A program made the position numbers and the translations under genes. Below are positions 1 through 7,629 of a stretch of 12,656 nucleotides of DNA, piece by piece (position 1 is the stretch's first letter; each line of letters starts with the position of its first letter). Below the pieces are notes generated by a model, which saw only the letters and a list, made by a program, of their open reading frames with translations, was not told where the DNA came from and did not search any database. Source of the DNA: Rickettsiales bacterium (lineage in GTDB: Bacteria > Pseudomonadota > Alphaproteobacteria > TMED109 > TMED131); NCBI GenBank assembly GCA_002690625.1, contig NZFJ01000044.1:1-12656 (forward strand), in the 5' to 3' direction.

Positions 1-125
1 TTAGTTTTTATGAAATCTCTGATGTAAGTATTCTCACTAGTATTATTACTATATTAATTAAATTATCATTGTGTATTCTTTTTATAATATATATTTTTGT
101 CAAAGGGTATAACTTAAGAAATTAA
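1..125 (+). CDS. Possible C-terminal end of a membrane protein, cut by the left edge
   Basis: Reading from base 3, a frame stays open for 40 codons and ends at a TAA at 123-125. Its translation is strongly hydrophobic (…SILTSIITILIK… then …CILFIIYIFVKGYNLRN), like one or two membrane helices followed by a short basic tail. That is what the last helix of an inner-membrane protein would look like, and it would leave 49 bp before the next gene. The evidence is weak: T-rich DNA tends to encode hydrophobic residues, and an open frame this short can occur by chance. No family is recognised. Confidence 0.33.
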   Translation, partial: SFYEISDVSILTSIITILIKLSLCILFIIYIFVKGYNLRN

Positions 126-174
126 ATTTAATTTCGAAGCTTAACAGTACAAAATTATATGTTATGATGTATTT

Positions 175-1722
175 ATGAGTTGGAAAAATGAAGTAGAAGA
201 ATTATCTAAAAGAAAAAAACTAGCTCTTAAGTTGGGCGGTAAAGAAAAAGTACAAAGGCAGCATAAAGCTAAACGCTATACTGTAAGAGAAAGAATAGAT
301 AAATTTTTTGATAATAAAAGCTTTGAAGAAATTGGTATTTTAGCCGGAAAAGGCTATTATGATGATAAAGGAGAGTTAAAAACCTTCACTCCTTCTAACT
401 CTATTATAGGCCATGGATATGTTAATAATAAACCTGTTGTTTTTTATGGCGATGACTTTACAGTTAGAGGTGGTGCATCTGATGCTGCTATTTGGGAAAA
501 AATGGTTGCAGCAGAAAAGTTTGCCAATGAATATGAACTTCCTTTAGTAAGGTTTATAGAAGGTACTGGTGGAGGTGGATCTGTAAAATCATTAGAAGAA
601 AAGGGCTTTTCTTACGTACCATTTAACCCAGGGTGGGATAAAGTAATTGAAAATTTATCAAAAATACCAGTTATATCTCTAGCTCTAGGACCAGTAGCAG
701 GATTAGGTGCTGCTAGACTGGTAAGTAGTCACTATTCAATCATGGTAAAAAAAACTAGCCAGGTTTTTGTAGCTGGTCCACCATTAGTAGAAAAAATTGG
801 TGAAAAAGTTACCAAAGAAGAACTAGGGGGAAGTAATATTCATGGAACTAATGGAGTTGTAGATGAAGTTGCTGAAAACGAGCTTGATGCTATGAATATG
901 GCAAAAATCTTTCTATCTTACATGCCAAGTTCAATAAATGAATTACCAAAAAAAGTAATAAGTAAAAATAATGAAAACAAAAAAAATGATTTTTTATTAA
1001 AAGTAATACCAAAAATAAAAAGAGAAACATATGATATTTATCCTATTATCAATAGTATAGTAGATAAAAATTCTTTTTTCGAAATAGGAAGAAAATACGG
1101 TTTATCGGTTATTTCAGGGTTTGCAAGATTAGATGGTTATCCAATAATTATCATTGCAAATAATCCTCAAATATATGGAGGTGGTTGGACATCTAATTCT
1201 AGTAAAAAAATTATAAAAATTATTGACTTAGCTCAAGTATTCCACTTTCCTGTATTAAATCTAATAGATAATCCAGGTTTTGTTATTGGAAGACAAGCTG
1301 AAAAGGATGCAACAATCAAATATGGAGCTAAAGCCTTAGCTGCTATTTATCAATTAAAAGTGCCAGTATGTTCCGTGATTTTAAGAAAAGTATTTGGTGT
1401 CGCAGGTGCAGCGCATATGAACCATACAAACTTTAGATATAGATTGGCATGGCCTTCTGCAGATTGGGGTTCTTTGCCATTTGAGGGAGGGATTGAAGCC
1501 GCTTATAAATCTGAGATTTTAAAATCAAATAACCCTGCAGAATATATACAGCATTTAAGTAACAGATTAAGTCAAGTGACTTCTCCATTTAGAACAGCTG
1601 AAAAATTTCTTATAGAAGATATTATTGATCCCAGAGATACAAGAAAAAAGATTTGTAAATGGATAAAAATAGCGTTTAAAAATTTAAAAGCAGGACCTAG
1701 TTACTTTGGTTATAGACCATAG
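175..1722 (+). CDS. Acyl-CoA carboxylase, carboxyltransferase (beta) subunit
   Basis: This is a biotin-dependent carboxyltransferase of the propionyl-/methylcrotonyl-CoA carboxylase beta family, which moves CO2 from carboxybiotin to an acyl-CoA in the cytoplasm. Its 515 residues match the usual length and two-domain plan. The N-domain (about 25-255) has GTGGGGS (130-136), GPVAGLGAAR (172-181) and EELGGSNIH (215-223). The C-domain (about 275-500) has IDNPGF (364-369), FGVAGAAHM (407-415), WPSADWGS (426-433) and DPRDTR (485-490). GPVAG and FGVAGAA fall where the two oxyanion-hole segments normally lie. The acyl substrate cannot be read from sequence: propionyl-CoA is the common guess, but GGGGS and WPSADWGSLP differ from standard PccB. 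The partner biotin carboxylase/biotin carrier subunit is not in the window. The ATG at 175 is chosen because upstream ATGs at 164 and 167 are in another frame. No Shine-Dalgarno is visible. Confidence 0.9.
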   Translation: MSWKNEVEELSKRKKLALKLGGKEKVQRQHKAKRYTVRERIDKFFDNKSFEEIGILAGKGYYDDKGELKTFTPSNSIIGHGYVNNKPVVFYGDDFTVRGGASDAAIWEKMVAAEKFANEYELPLVRFIEGTGGGGSVKSLEEKGFSYVPFNPGWDKVIENLSKIPVISLALGPVAGLGAARLVSSHYSIMVKKTSQVFVAGPPLVEKIGEKVTKEELGGSNIHGTNGVVDEVAENELDAMNMAKIFLSYMPSSINELPKKVISKNNENKKNDFLLKVIPKIKRETYDIYPIINSIVDKNSFFEIGRKYGLSVISGFARLDGYPIIIIANNPQIYGGGWTSNSSKKIIKIIDLAQVFHFPVLNLIDNPGFVIGRQAEKDATIKYGAKALAAIYQLKVPVCSVILRKVFGVAGAAHMNHTNFRYRLAWPSADWGSLPFEGGIEAAYKSEILKSNNPAEYIQHLSNRLSQVTSPFRTAEKFLIEDIIDPRDTRKKICKWIKIAFKNLKAGPSYFGYRP

Positions 1723-2925
1723 CTAATTGTTTATTTTTTCTCTTACTTTAAAACCTAGCTCTTCTATTAAATTTATTATCTTTAAGGCATGTTTTTTATT
1801 CTGAGTTTCTAAAGTTATGTTTAATCTAGCTGCCCGTACAGATAGATCTAATGTAAATCTACTATGTTCAACAGCTAATATATTTATTTTTTCTAATGAA
1901 CAAAGCTTTGAAATTTCACTTAATTGACCCGGTTTGTCTTCCATATCTATTGACAACGTCAATATTTGTTTTTTACGAACTAGCTCTCTCATTAAAAGAG
2001 AAGAGAGAACTCTTGAATCTAAATTACCACCACATGCAATAATACCAATATCTAAATTTTTATTTTTTTCCTTATTTTCTATTACAGCTGCTAATCCTAA
2101 AGCCCCTGCTCCTTCTACTAAGGTTTTATCATCTAATAAAAAAGTAGATATAGCTCTTTCAATTGAACTTTCTTTTACTAAAATAGTTTTATCTACATAT
2201 TTTCGAATTATTTTTATATTTTTTTTTCCTATTTTATTTACAGCTACTCCTTCAGCTATAGTATTCATTTCGAATGCTTTTTTTTTATTATAAAATTCAT
2301 TATACAATGCTGGAAAATTTTCTGTTTCTACTCCTATAATTTTTATATTTTTATTTATTGATTTAGCTACTATAGCGCAGCCAGATATTAAACCTCCTCC
2401 TCCCACTGGTATATATATTTTTTTTAAGTTAGGATTTTTCTTTAGCATCTCTATCATTAAGGTTCCTTGTCCAAAAATTATATCGTAGTCATCAAAAGGA
2501 TGTATTTTTATTAAGCCTTTTTTTAAAACCATTTTATTTACGTATTCTTCAGATTCTAAAACATTATTACCATGTATTATTACATTTGCTCCATAATCTA
2601 TATTTTTTCTAATTTTTTCAAATGGTGTATTGTTTGGCATTACTATTGTAGCTTTAATTTTTAACAATTTACATCCCAAAGATAAACCTTGCGCATGATT
2701 TCCTGCTGACATTGCTATTATACCTTTTTTTCTTTGTTCAATAGTTAAAGATAAAAGTTTATTGAGTGAACCTCTGTATTTAAATGAACCAGTAAATTGT
2801 CTATTTTCATATTTTACGTAAATCTGATTTCCAGTTATTTCAGATAACGAACTAGATAAATTAAAAGGAGTATCAATAATATGTTGATTTATTAACTCTT
2901 TTGCTTTAATTATTTTATTATACAT
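1723..2925 (-). CDS. ilvA: Threonine dehydratase (threonine ammonia-lyase), PLP enzyme with one ACT domain
   Basis: The product deaminates L-threonine (often also L-serine) to 2-oxobutyrate and ammonia, the first committed step to isoleucine or a catabolic step. The fold-type II PLP domain covers about 1-310. SFKYRG carries the probable Schiff-base lysine K49, SAGNHAQG (73-80) binds substrate, and a GGGGLISG loop near residue 175 binds the PLP phosphate. A single ACT domain (about 325-398, starting LSIDMEDKPGQLSEI) follows. At 400 residues with one ACT domain this is the medium form, longer than ACT-less TdcB and shorter than two-ACT E. coli IlvA. The ACT domain implies allosteric control, probably by an amino acid. 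Its stop codon directly abuts the stop of the carboxylase gene, and it starts 11 bp from the divergent beta-helix gene. A biosynthetic or catabolic role cannot be decided here. Confidence 0.93.
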   Translation of the reverse strand: MYNKIIKAKELINQHIIDTPFNLSSSLSEITGNQIYVKYENRQFTGSFKYRGSLNKLLSLTIEQRKKGIIAMSAGNHAQGLSLGCKLLKIKATIVMPNNTPFEKIRKNIDYGANVIIHGNNVLESEEYVNKMVLKKGLIKIHPFDDYDIIFGQGTLMIEMLKKNPNLKKIYIPVGGGGLISGCAIVAKSINKNIKIIGVETENFPALYNEFYNKKKAFEMNTIAEGVAVNKIGKKNIKIIRKYVDKTILVKESSIERAISTFLLDDKTLVEGAGALGLAAVIENKEKNKNLDIGIIACGGNLDSRVLSSLLMRELVRKKQILTLSIDMEDKPGQLSEISKLCSLEKINILAVEHSRFTLDLSVRAARLNITLETQNKKHALKIINLIEELGFKVREKINN

Positions 2926-2936
2926 TGTAAAAAATA

Positions 2937-3986
2937 TTGTTTAAAAAGAAAATTAATATACACCCAACTATAAAATTTAAAAAGTACTTTCCTAAAGTTA
3001 AAAAAAATTTATCTATAAACCCATCTGCAATAATTATAGGAAATACTGTAGTTGAAGAAGACACAAAAATTTTTGATAATGTAGTACTAAGAGGTGATGG
3101 TGAAAAAATACATATCGGTAAAAATTGTACATTTAATAAAAGATGTACTGTTCATGTTGCAGCTGATATTTTAGGTACTAAAGTTGGGAATAATTGTTAT
3201 TTTGATGAATATGTAATAATACATGCTTGTACTATAGGTGATAATGTATTAGTTGGAGAAAATTCTGTAATTATGGACGGTAGTATTATTGGAAACAATT
3301 CTATAATTTTAGCCGATACATTAGTTCCTCCTGGAAAAAAATTTGATAATTATTCATTAATATCTGGTTCTCCAGCTAAACTTATAAAAAAAATTGATCA
3401 AGACTTTATAAATAATTATAATAAGTTAAAAATTAAAGCTAGAATTAATCATTCTGCATATATTCATAAATCAAATCTTAATTTTAAAGATATAAATTTA
3501 AAAGGAAAAAATATATTTTTATCTTCTGATATTAGTTGTAACTGTAAAATTACAGCTTATAAAAACTCAAGTATTTGGTATTCAGTTGTACTATATAGTC
3601 CAAATAAAAATGGAAAAATTGATATTGGTGAAGGGTCAAATATACAAGATAATTCTATAGTAAATACTAATGGAGAAAAAATTAAAATTGGTAAAAGAGT
3701 TACCATAGGACATAACGTCATAATTAATGGTAAAATAGTAATTGAGGATGACGCAGTTATAGGTATGGGTTCAATATTAGAAGAAAACTGTTTTATAAAT
3801 AAAGGTGCTTTTATAGGAGCTAATTCTTATGTTAAAAAAAATACAGTTGTTCCTATTAATCAAATTTATGCAGGTAAACCAGCAAAGTTTTTTAGAAATG
3901 TAACTTCTAAAGAAAAAAATTTCTTTAGTTTAGGCCAAAAGGTTTATGAAAAACTAACTAAAGAATATTTAAAAATAAATTATTAA
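2937..3986 (+). CDS. Tandem two-domain gamma-carbonic anhydrase-like left-handed beta-helix protein
   Basis: The 349-residue product contains two successive left-handed beta-helix (hexapeptide) units, whereas ordinary gamma-carbonic anhydrases (about 170-215 aa) have one. Unit 1 spans about 24-153 and unit 2 about 170-322; each ends in the family's closing motif (SGSPAKLIKKI at 143-153, AGKPAKFFRNV at 312-322). A short C-terminal helix follows. Unit 1 keeps two of three zinc-ligand histidines (H73, H96) with E91 at the middle one. Unit 2 has N243 and N264 at those two positions but keeps the middle one, H259. The RxD motif (R52, D54) is only in unit 1 and the NIQD motif (235-238) only in unit 2. 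Function could be carbonic anhydrase, another metal-dependent hydrolase, or a scaffold. The start is TTG: an in-frame stop lies at 2928-2930 and no ATG occurs until about residue 113. Confidence 0.82.
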   Translation: MFKKKINIHPTIKFKKYFPKVKKNLSINPSAIIIGNTVVEEDTKIFDNVVLRGDGEKIHIGKNCTFNKRCTVHVAADILGTKVGNNCYFDEYVIIHACTIGDNVLVGENSVIMDGSIIGNNSIILADTLVPPGKKFDNYSLISGSPAKLIKKIDQDFINNYNKLKIKARINHSAYIHKSNLNFKDINLKGKNIFLSSDISCNCKITAYKNSSIWYSVVLYSPNKNGKIDIGEGSNIQDNSIVNTNGEKIKIGKRVTIGHNVIINGKIVIEDDAVIGMGSILEENCFINKGAFIGANSYVKKNTVVPINQIYAGKPAKFFRNVTSKEKNFFSLGQKVYEKLTKEYLKINY

Positions 3987-4768
3987 AAATTATAATTATC
4001 AGTAGCAGTATTCCACCAAGGTTGATCAGTAAATGCTCTGAAATCTATTTCATGTGTCCATGTTGATCTGTGTTGATTAACTAGATGTAAATAACTTTCT
4101 GCAATTTTCTCTGGTAATATTAAACCATCCTTTTCAAGGCCAACATCATTTCTTAATTTTTCATATGCTTCTGACCCTAGCATTTTTCCCAATGTATCAG
4201 GTGCATCGACTGCTCCATCAATAATAGCATGGACAATATGAATTCCTTTAGAAGAAAACTCATCATTTAAAGTTTGACATAGCATTCTTCTTGCGCCCAT
4301 AGCCGCTGCATGTGAATGTTGCCCCCTATTTCCTCTTATAGATGCAGTAGATGATGTAGCAATCAAGGTTCCATTACCTCGTTTTACCATATAAGGGAAT
4401 AATGTTTTAGCAACTCTAAAAAGCCCTAATGTTCCCATCTTAATACCCAAATCAAATTGTTTTAATGATAAATTTTCTAATTTTTTGTTGCCTATTTGCG
4501 CACCTAAATTATAAACGACTACATTTATTGATCCTATTTTTTTCTCTATATCATGAACCAAATTTTCTATTGTATCATCTTTAACCGCATTTAAAAGTTC
4601 GCCCGATGCATTGCCGCCATTACTTTTTATTTCATCAATCAAATTTTTTAAACCATTTTCATCAGACCTTCTAGTTAAATAAACATGATAACCATTCTTA
4701 GCAAATACTTTTGCTACGTTACCACCTATACCTGCTCCTGCTCCAATAATTAGACAAATGTTTTGCAT
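3983..4768 (-). CDS. SDR-fold protein with degenerate catalytic tetrad
   Basis: This is a Rossmann-fold member of the short-chain dehydrogenase/reductase superfamily, 261 residues from the chosen start. The dinucleotide loop GAGAGIGG is at 9-16, RR follows the second strand at 33-34 (suggesting NADP preference), and YNLG is at 86-89. Of the classical Asn-Ser-Tyr-Lys tetrad only Ser (S140) remains: Gly stands at the Asn position (112), His at the Tyr position (H153) and Met at the Lys position (M157). The C-terminal half, with IIDGAVDAPDTLGKMLG and a WTHEIDFRAF-type end, resembles the atypical classical-like SDR group known to lack the active-site Tyr. The substrate is unknown. The frame extends upstream to an ATG at 4828, but that start would overlap the divergent dld start and add 20 residues before the first beta-strand, so the ATG at 4766-4768 is preferred. 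Confidence 0.85.
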   Translation of the reverse strand: MQNICLIIGAGAGIGGNVAKVFAKNGYHVYLTRRSDENGLKNLIDEIKSNGGNASGELLNAVKDDTIENLVHDIEKKIGSINVVVYNLGAQIGNKKLENLSLKQFDLGIKMGTLGLFRVAKTLFPYMVKRGNGTLIATSSTASIRGNRGQHSHAAAMGARRMLCQTLNDEFSSKGIHIVHAIIDGAVDAPDTLGKMLGSEAYEKLRNDVGLEKDGLILPEKIAESYLHLVNQHRSTWTHEIDFRAFTDQPWWNTATDNYNF

Positions 4769-4787
4769 ATTATAAAAAATAACATAA

Positions 4788-4801
4788 AATAAAATTTTAT
4801 T
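4788..4801. promoter_or_regulatory. Perfect 14-bp palindrome in the SDR/dld divergent gap
   Basis: AATAAAATTTTATT reads identically on both strands and lies almost exactly at the middle of the 53-bp gap (4769-4821) between the divergent SDR-like gene and dld. A shared operator for a dimeric regulator would sit here. All bases are A or T, so chance in such AT-rich DNA is a real alternative. No regulator gene is adjacent. Confidence 0.22.
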
Positions 4802-4821
4802 AAAGAAATCCTTATTATATA

Positions 4822-6522
4822 ATGACATTAAATTTACATGATAAAATAATACATATAGTTGGTATAAAAAATTTTTTAATTAATGAAAAAGAAAAAACTC
4901 CTTATACTACTGGTTGGAGAACAAAATCTGGTGAATGTGAATTTGTAGTTTTACCAAACTCATTATTTAATATGTGGAGGGTGTTAAAACTTTGCGTAGA
5001 AAACAACAAATATATATTAATGCAGGCTGCTAATACAAGTTTAACTGGTGGGAGTACTCCTAATGGAAAGTATGATAAAGGTTTAGTAATAATTAATACT
5101 ACTAAATTAAAAACTATCATTCCTATAAAAAATGGCAAACAAGTACTTGCTTTTCCAGGTTCTACTTTATACGATTTAGAAAAAAAAATTAAGCCCTATA
5201 ATAGAGCTCCTCATTCAGAAATTGGCTCCTCATGCATAGGTGCCTCTGTAGTAGGTGGTGTATGCAACAACTCAGGAGGAGCATTAATTAAAAGAGGTCC
5301 TGCTTATACAGAACTCTCACTTTTTGCATCTGTTAGTAGCAATGGGAAATTAGAACTTAAAAATAAATTAGGAGTAGACTTAGGCAAATATCCTGAAGAA
5401 ATATTAAAAAATTTAGACACCCATAACTTTAATGAAGAAAATATTAAAAATTCTAATTTCAAGGCTTCCTCCACAGATTATAAAAACATTATAAAAGATA
5501 CTAATGCTAATTCACCAGCAAGATATAATGCTGATAAAAGACGTCTTTATGATGCATCTGGATGTTCGGGTAAGCTTGCAGTATTTGCCGTTAGGCTTGA
5601 TACCTTTGAAAAGGAAAATGAAGAAAGAACTTTTTATTATAGCACTAATAATCCTGAGGATTTAACTATATTAAGAAAAAATATAATTATTGAAGTAGAC
5701 GAACTTCCGATATACGCAGAGTATATGCATAAAGATGCATACGAAGTTTCTAAAAAGTTTGGTAAAGATGCTTTTTATTTAATTTATTATTTAGGAACTT
5801 CGACTATGCCCTTTTTTTATAGAACTAAATCAAATTTAGAAAGTTTCTTTGAAAAATCTAAATTTTTTTCTCATAGATCCTTAGATTTTTTATTGAATGC
5901 AATAGTATCAATACTCCCCAACCAAATGCCAAAAAAGTTTGATAAACTTAATAAAAAATTTAAGCATCATTTAATTTTAAAATGTGATCAGAAAATTTTT
6001 AATGAAATATTAAAGATTTCAAAAAATGTTTTTAATAGAAATAAAGAAAATAATTTTTTAATATGTAGTCCAAAGGAAAGCAAAAAACTAACCTTAAACA
6101 GATATGTATTTGCAGGAGCAAGCGCAAGGTGTGCTAATCTATCTAAGTATGCAAACTCTGAATTATTACCTTTGGATGTTGCGTTAAAAAGAAATGATGA
6201 TAATTGGTTTCATGACATTTCAATGGACTCAAAAAAGGATATACTAAAAACTTTAACAGTCGCTCATTTTTTTTGTTTAGTTTTTCATAGGGAATATGTA
6301 GTAAAAAAAGGAAAAGATAATAATAAAGTAAAAAAGAAACTTCTGGATTGGTTTGATAAAATAGGAGCTAAATATCCTGCAGAACATAATGTAGGACACG
6401 TGTATAAAGCAGACAATAATTTAAAAAAGTTTTATAAAAAACTTGATCCAAATAATATTTTTAATCCTGGTATAGGAAAAACTTCTAAATGCTTGGAAAA
6501 AAAAACAAATGAGCTAGTTTAG
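4822..6522 (+). CDS. dld: Quinone-dependent D-lactate dehydrogenase (FAD, peripheral membrane)
   Basis: The enzyme oxidises D-lactate to pyruvate at the cytoplasmic face of the inner membrane and passes electrons through FAD to quinone. Its 566 residues follow E. coli Dld (571 aa) nearly end to end. The FAD-binding (PCMH-type) domain has LMQAANTSLTGGSTPNG around 66-82, the run GSSCIGASVVGG (135-146) with NNSGG (149-153), and RGPAYTE (158-164). PARYNAD (232-238) and GKLAVFAVRLDTFE (250-263) follow. The membrane-binding domain covers roughly 275-550, and conserved C-terminal AEHNVGH and NPGIGKTSK are present. It is probably first in an operon: the adaptor gene starts 9 bp after its stop. It diverges from the SDR-like gene, which suggests a shared control region. 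No Shine-Dalgarno is obvious before the ATG. Close relatives can also oxidise other short D-2-hydroxyacids. Confidence 0.96.
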   Translation: MTLNLHDKIIHIVGIKNFLINEKEKTPYTTGWRTKSGECEFVVLPNSLFNMWRVLKLCVENNKYILMQAANTSLTGGSTPNGKYDKGLVIINTTKLKTIIPIKNGKQVLAFPGSTLYDLEKKIKPYNRAPHSEIGSSCIGASVVGGVCNNSGGALIKRGPAYTELSLFASVSSNGKLELKNKLGVDLGKYPEEILKNLDTHNFNEENIKNSNFKASSTDYKNIIKDTNANSPARYNADKRRLYDASGCSGKLAVFAVRLDTFEKENEERTFYYSTNNPEDLTILRKNIIIEVDELPIYAEYMHKDAYEVSKKFGKDAFYLIYYLGTSTMPFFYRTKSNLESFFEKSKFFSHRSLDFLLNAIVSILPNQMPKKFDKLNKKFKHHLILKCDQKIFNEILKISKNVFNRNKENNFLICSPKESKKLTLNRYVFAGASARCANLSKYANSELLPLDVALKRNDDNWFHDISMDSKKDILKTLTVAHFFCLVFHREYVVKKGKDNNKVKKKLLDWFDKIGAKYPAEHNVGHVYKADNNLKKFYKKLDPNNIFNPGIGKTSKCLEKKTNELV

Positions 6523-6531
6523 ATATAACAG

Positions 6532-7629
6532 ATGAATACAATATTAAAATACACTATTTTATTTATTATTAGCATCAAGATGGCATTTACTCAACAAGCC
6601 ACGCTTATAGAGGTTGATAAAATAAAATTTGAGGAGTTAAATCAAACAGTTTCGTTAATTGGGAATATTATTTCAAAAAAAAATACTAAAGTTATGTCTG
6701 CAGTATCAGGAAAAATTGACAAACTATTTGTAGAAGAAGGAGATATGGTAAAAAAAGGCCAAGCTTTATTAAATATAGATTATAATAATTACAACTGGTT
6801 ATATCAAATAGCTAATTCTAATTTGATAAAAGCTGAATCAGTTTATGAAAATTCAAAAGTAGAGACTTTAATAAATACTTTAGATTTAAATAGAATGTCA
6901 GCTCTAAAAAATAGTTCTGTATTTAATGTATCTAAGTATGAAAAGTTAGAAAACAATAATAAAATTCTTAAATCAAAAGAAATAATTTCCTTAGCTGAGC
7001 TAAATATAAGTAAAAATAAACAAAATATTGCAAAATTAAATCTGCAAAAATCTAGAGTTAAAGCTAACTTTACAGGTTTTATAGACCGTAAGTTTGTAGA
7101 GGCAGGAGAAGTAGTTCCTATAGGACAAGTATTATTTGAATTAGTTAGTATAGAAAAATTAGAAGTTTTTGCAGAAATTCCTAGTTACAGAGCTAGAATT
7201 TTAGAAATTGGACAGTCTATTAAATTTAAGACATCAGATAATATATTTTACGAAGGTAAAATAAGATCTATAGGTGCAAAGGAAAACTCTAAAACTAGAA
7301 CAACAAAAATTTATATTGATTTTAATCAAGAAAAGAAATTAAGAAAAATATTAATTAATGAAAATATAAATTTATTAATACCAGTTAGTCAGGGAGAAAA
7401 GTCTCTCACCATACACAAAGACGCTATTTTGAAAAGAGAAGGTATTTCATTGGCATATATAGTTATAGATAACAAAGTGCAAATTAGACCTTTAAAATTA
7501 GGAGAAGCTGTGGGAAATAGGTTTATTGTTTATGATGGAGTAAAAAATAATGAAATTGCCGTTACTAAAGGAAATGAAAGACTTAGACCAGGCCAATTAG
7601 TAAATATAAAAAATAAAGAAAATGAATAA
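6532..7629 (+). CDS. RND efflux periplasmic adaptor (membrane-fusion protein, HlyD/AcrA type)
   Basis: This periplasmic adaptor would link an RND permease to an outer-membrane channel. An N-terminal hydrophobic segment (about 5-19, then FTQQA) looks like a signal peptide. No lipobox cysteine is seen, so it is probably not a lipoprotein. A split lipoyl domain follows: first half about 52-84 with SGKIDKLFVEEGDMVKKGQ, second half about 178-205 with GFIDRKFVEAGEVVPIGQ. Between them is a Lys/Asn/Glu-rich helical hairpin (about 90-175). The beta-barrel and membrane-proximal domains follow (about 208-355), the latter with KDAILKREG and a closing RLRPGQLVNI. Its stop TAA overlaps the permease ATG by one base (TAATG), implying translational coupling. 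At 365 residues it is of normal length. The substrate is unknown. Confidence 0.92.
   Translation: MNTILKYTILFIISIKMAFTQQATLIEVDKIKFEELNQTVSLIGNIISKKNTKVMSAVSGKIDKLFVEEGDMVKKGQALLNIDYNNYNWLYQIANSNLIKAESVYENSKVETLINTLDLNRMSALKNSSVFNVSKYEKLENNNKILKSKEIISLAELNISKNKQNIAKLNLQKSRVKANFTGFIDRKFVEAGEVVPIGQVLFELVSIEKLEVFAEIPSYRARILEIGQSIKFKTSDNIFYEGKIRSIGAKENSKTRTTKIYIDFNQEKKLRKILINENINLLIPVSQGEKSLTIHKDAILKREGISLAYIVIDNKVQIRPLKLGEAVGNRFIVYDGVKNNEIAVTKGNERLRPGQLVNIKNKENE

Noticed and set aside
84..113. Possible promoter before the carboxylase (TATAAC at 108-113)
   Set aside because: No acceptable -35 element lies 16-18 bp upstream, and TATAA-like hexamers are abundant throughout this AT-rich window.
164..178. 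Mini-ORF ATG-ATG-TAT-TTA-TGA overlapping the carboxylase start as ATGA
   Set aside because: Four codons with no Shine-Dalgarno and no sign of an attenuator peptide; expected by chance in AT-rich DNA.
1934..2293. 119-codon open frame on the plus strand inside the threonine dehydratase gene
   Set aside because: It lies wholly antisense to a well-supported gene with PLP and ACT motifs, and its translation is low-complexity Ser/Phe/Ile/Lys-rich with no recognisable domain.
4769..4828. Longer SDR-like start at the ATG ending at 4828
   Set aside because: It would overlap the divergent dld start by 7 bp and add a Phe/Tyr/Asn-rich extension before the first Rossmann strand, which normally begins within a few residues of the start.
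4902..5138. 78-codon open frame on the minus strand inside dld
   Set aside because: It is antisense to the highly conserved FAD-binding region of dld; its hydrophobic translation is a by-product of the dld codons.
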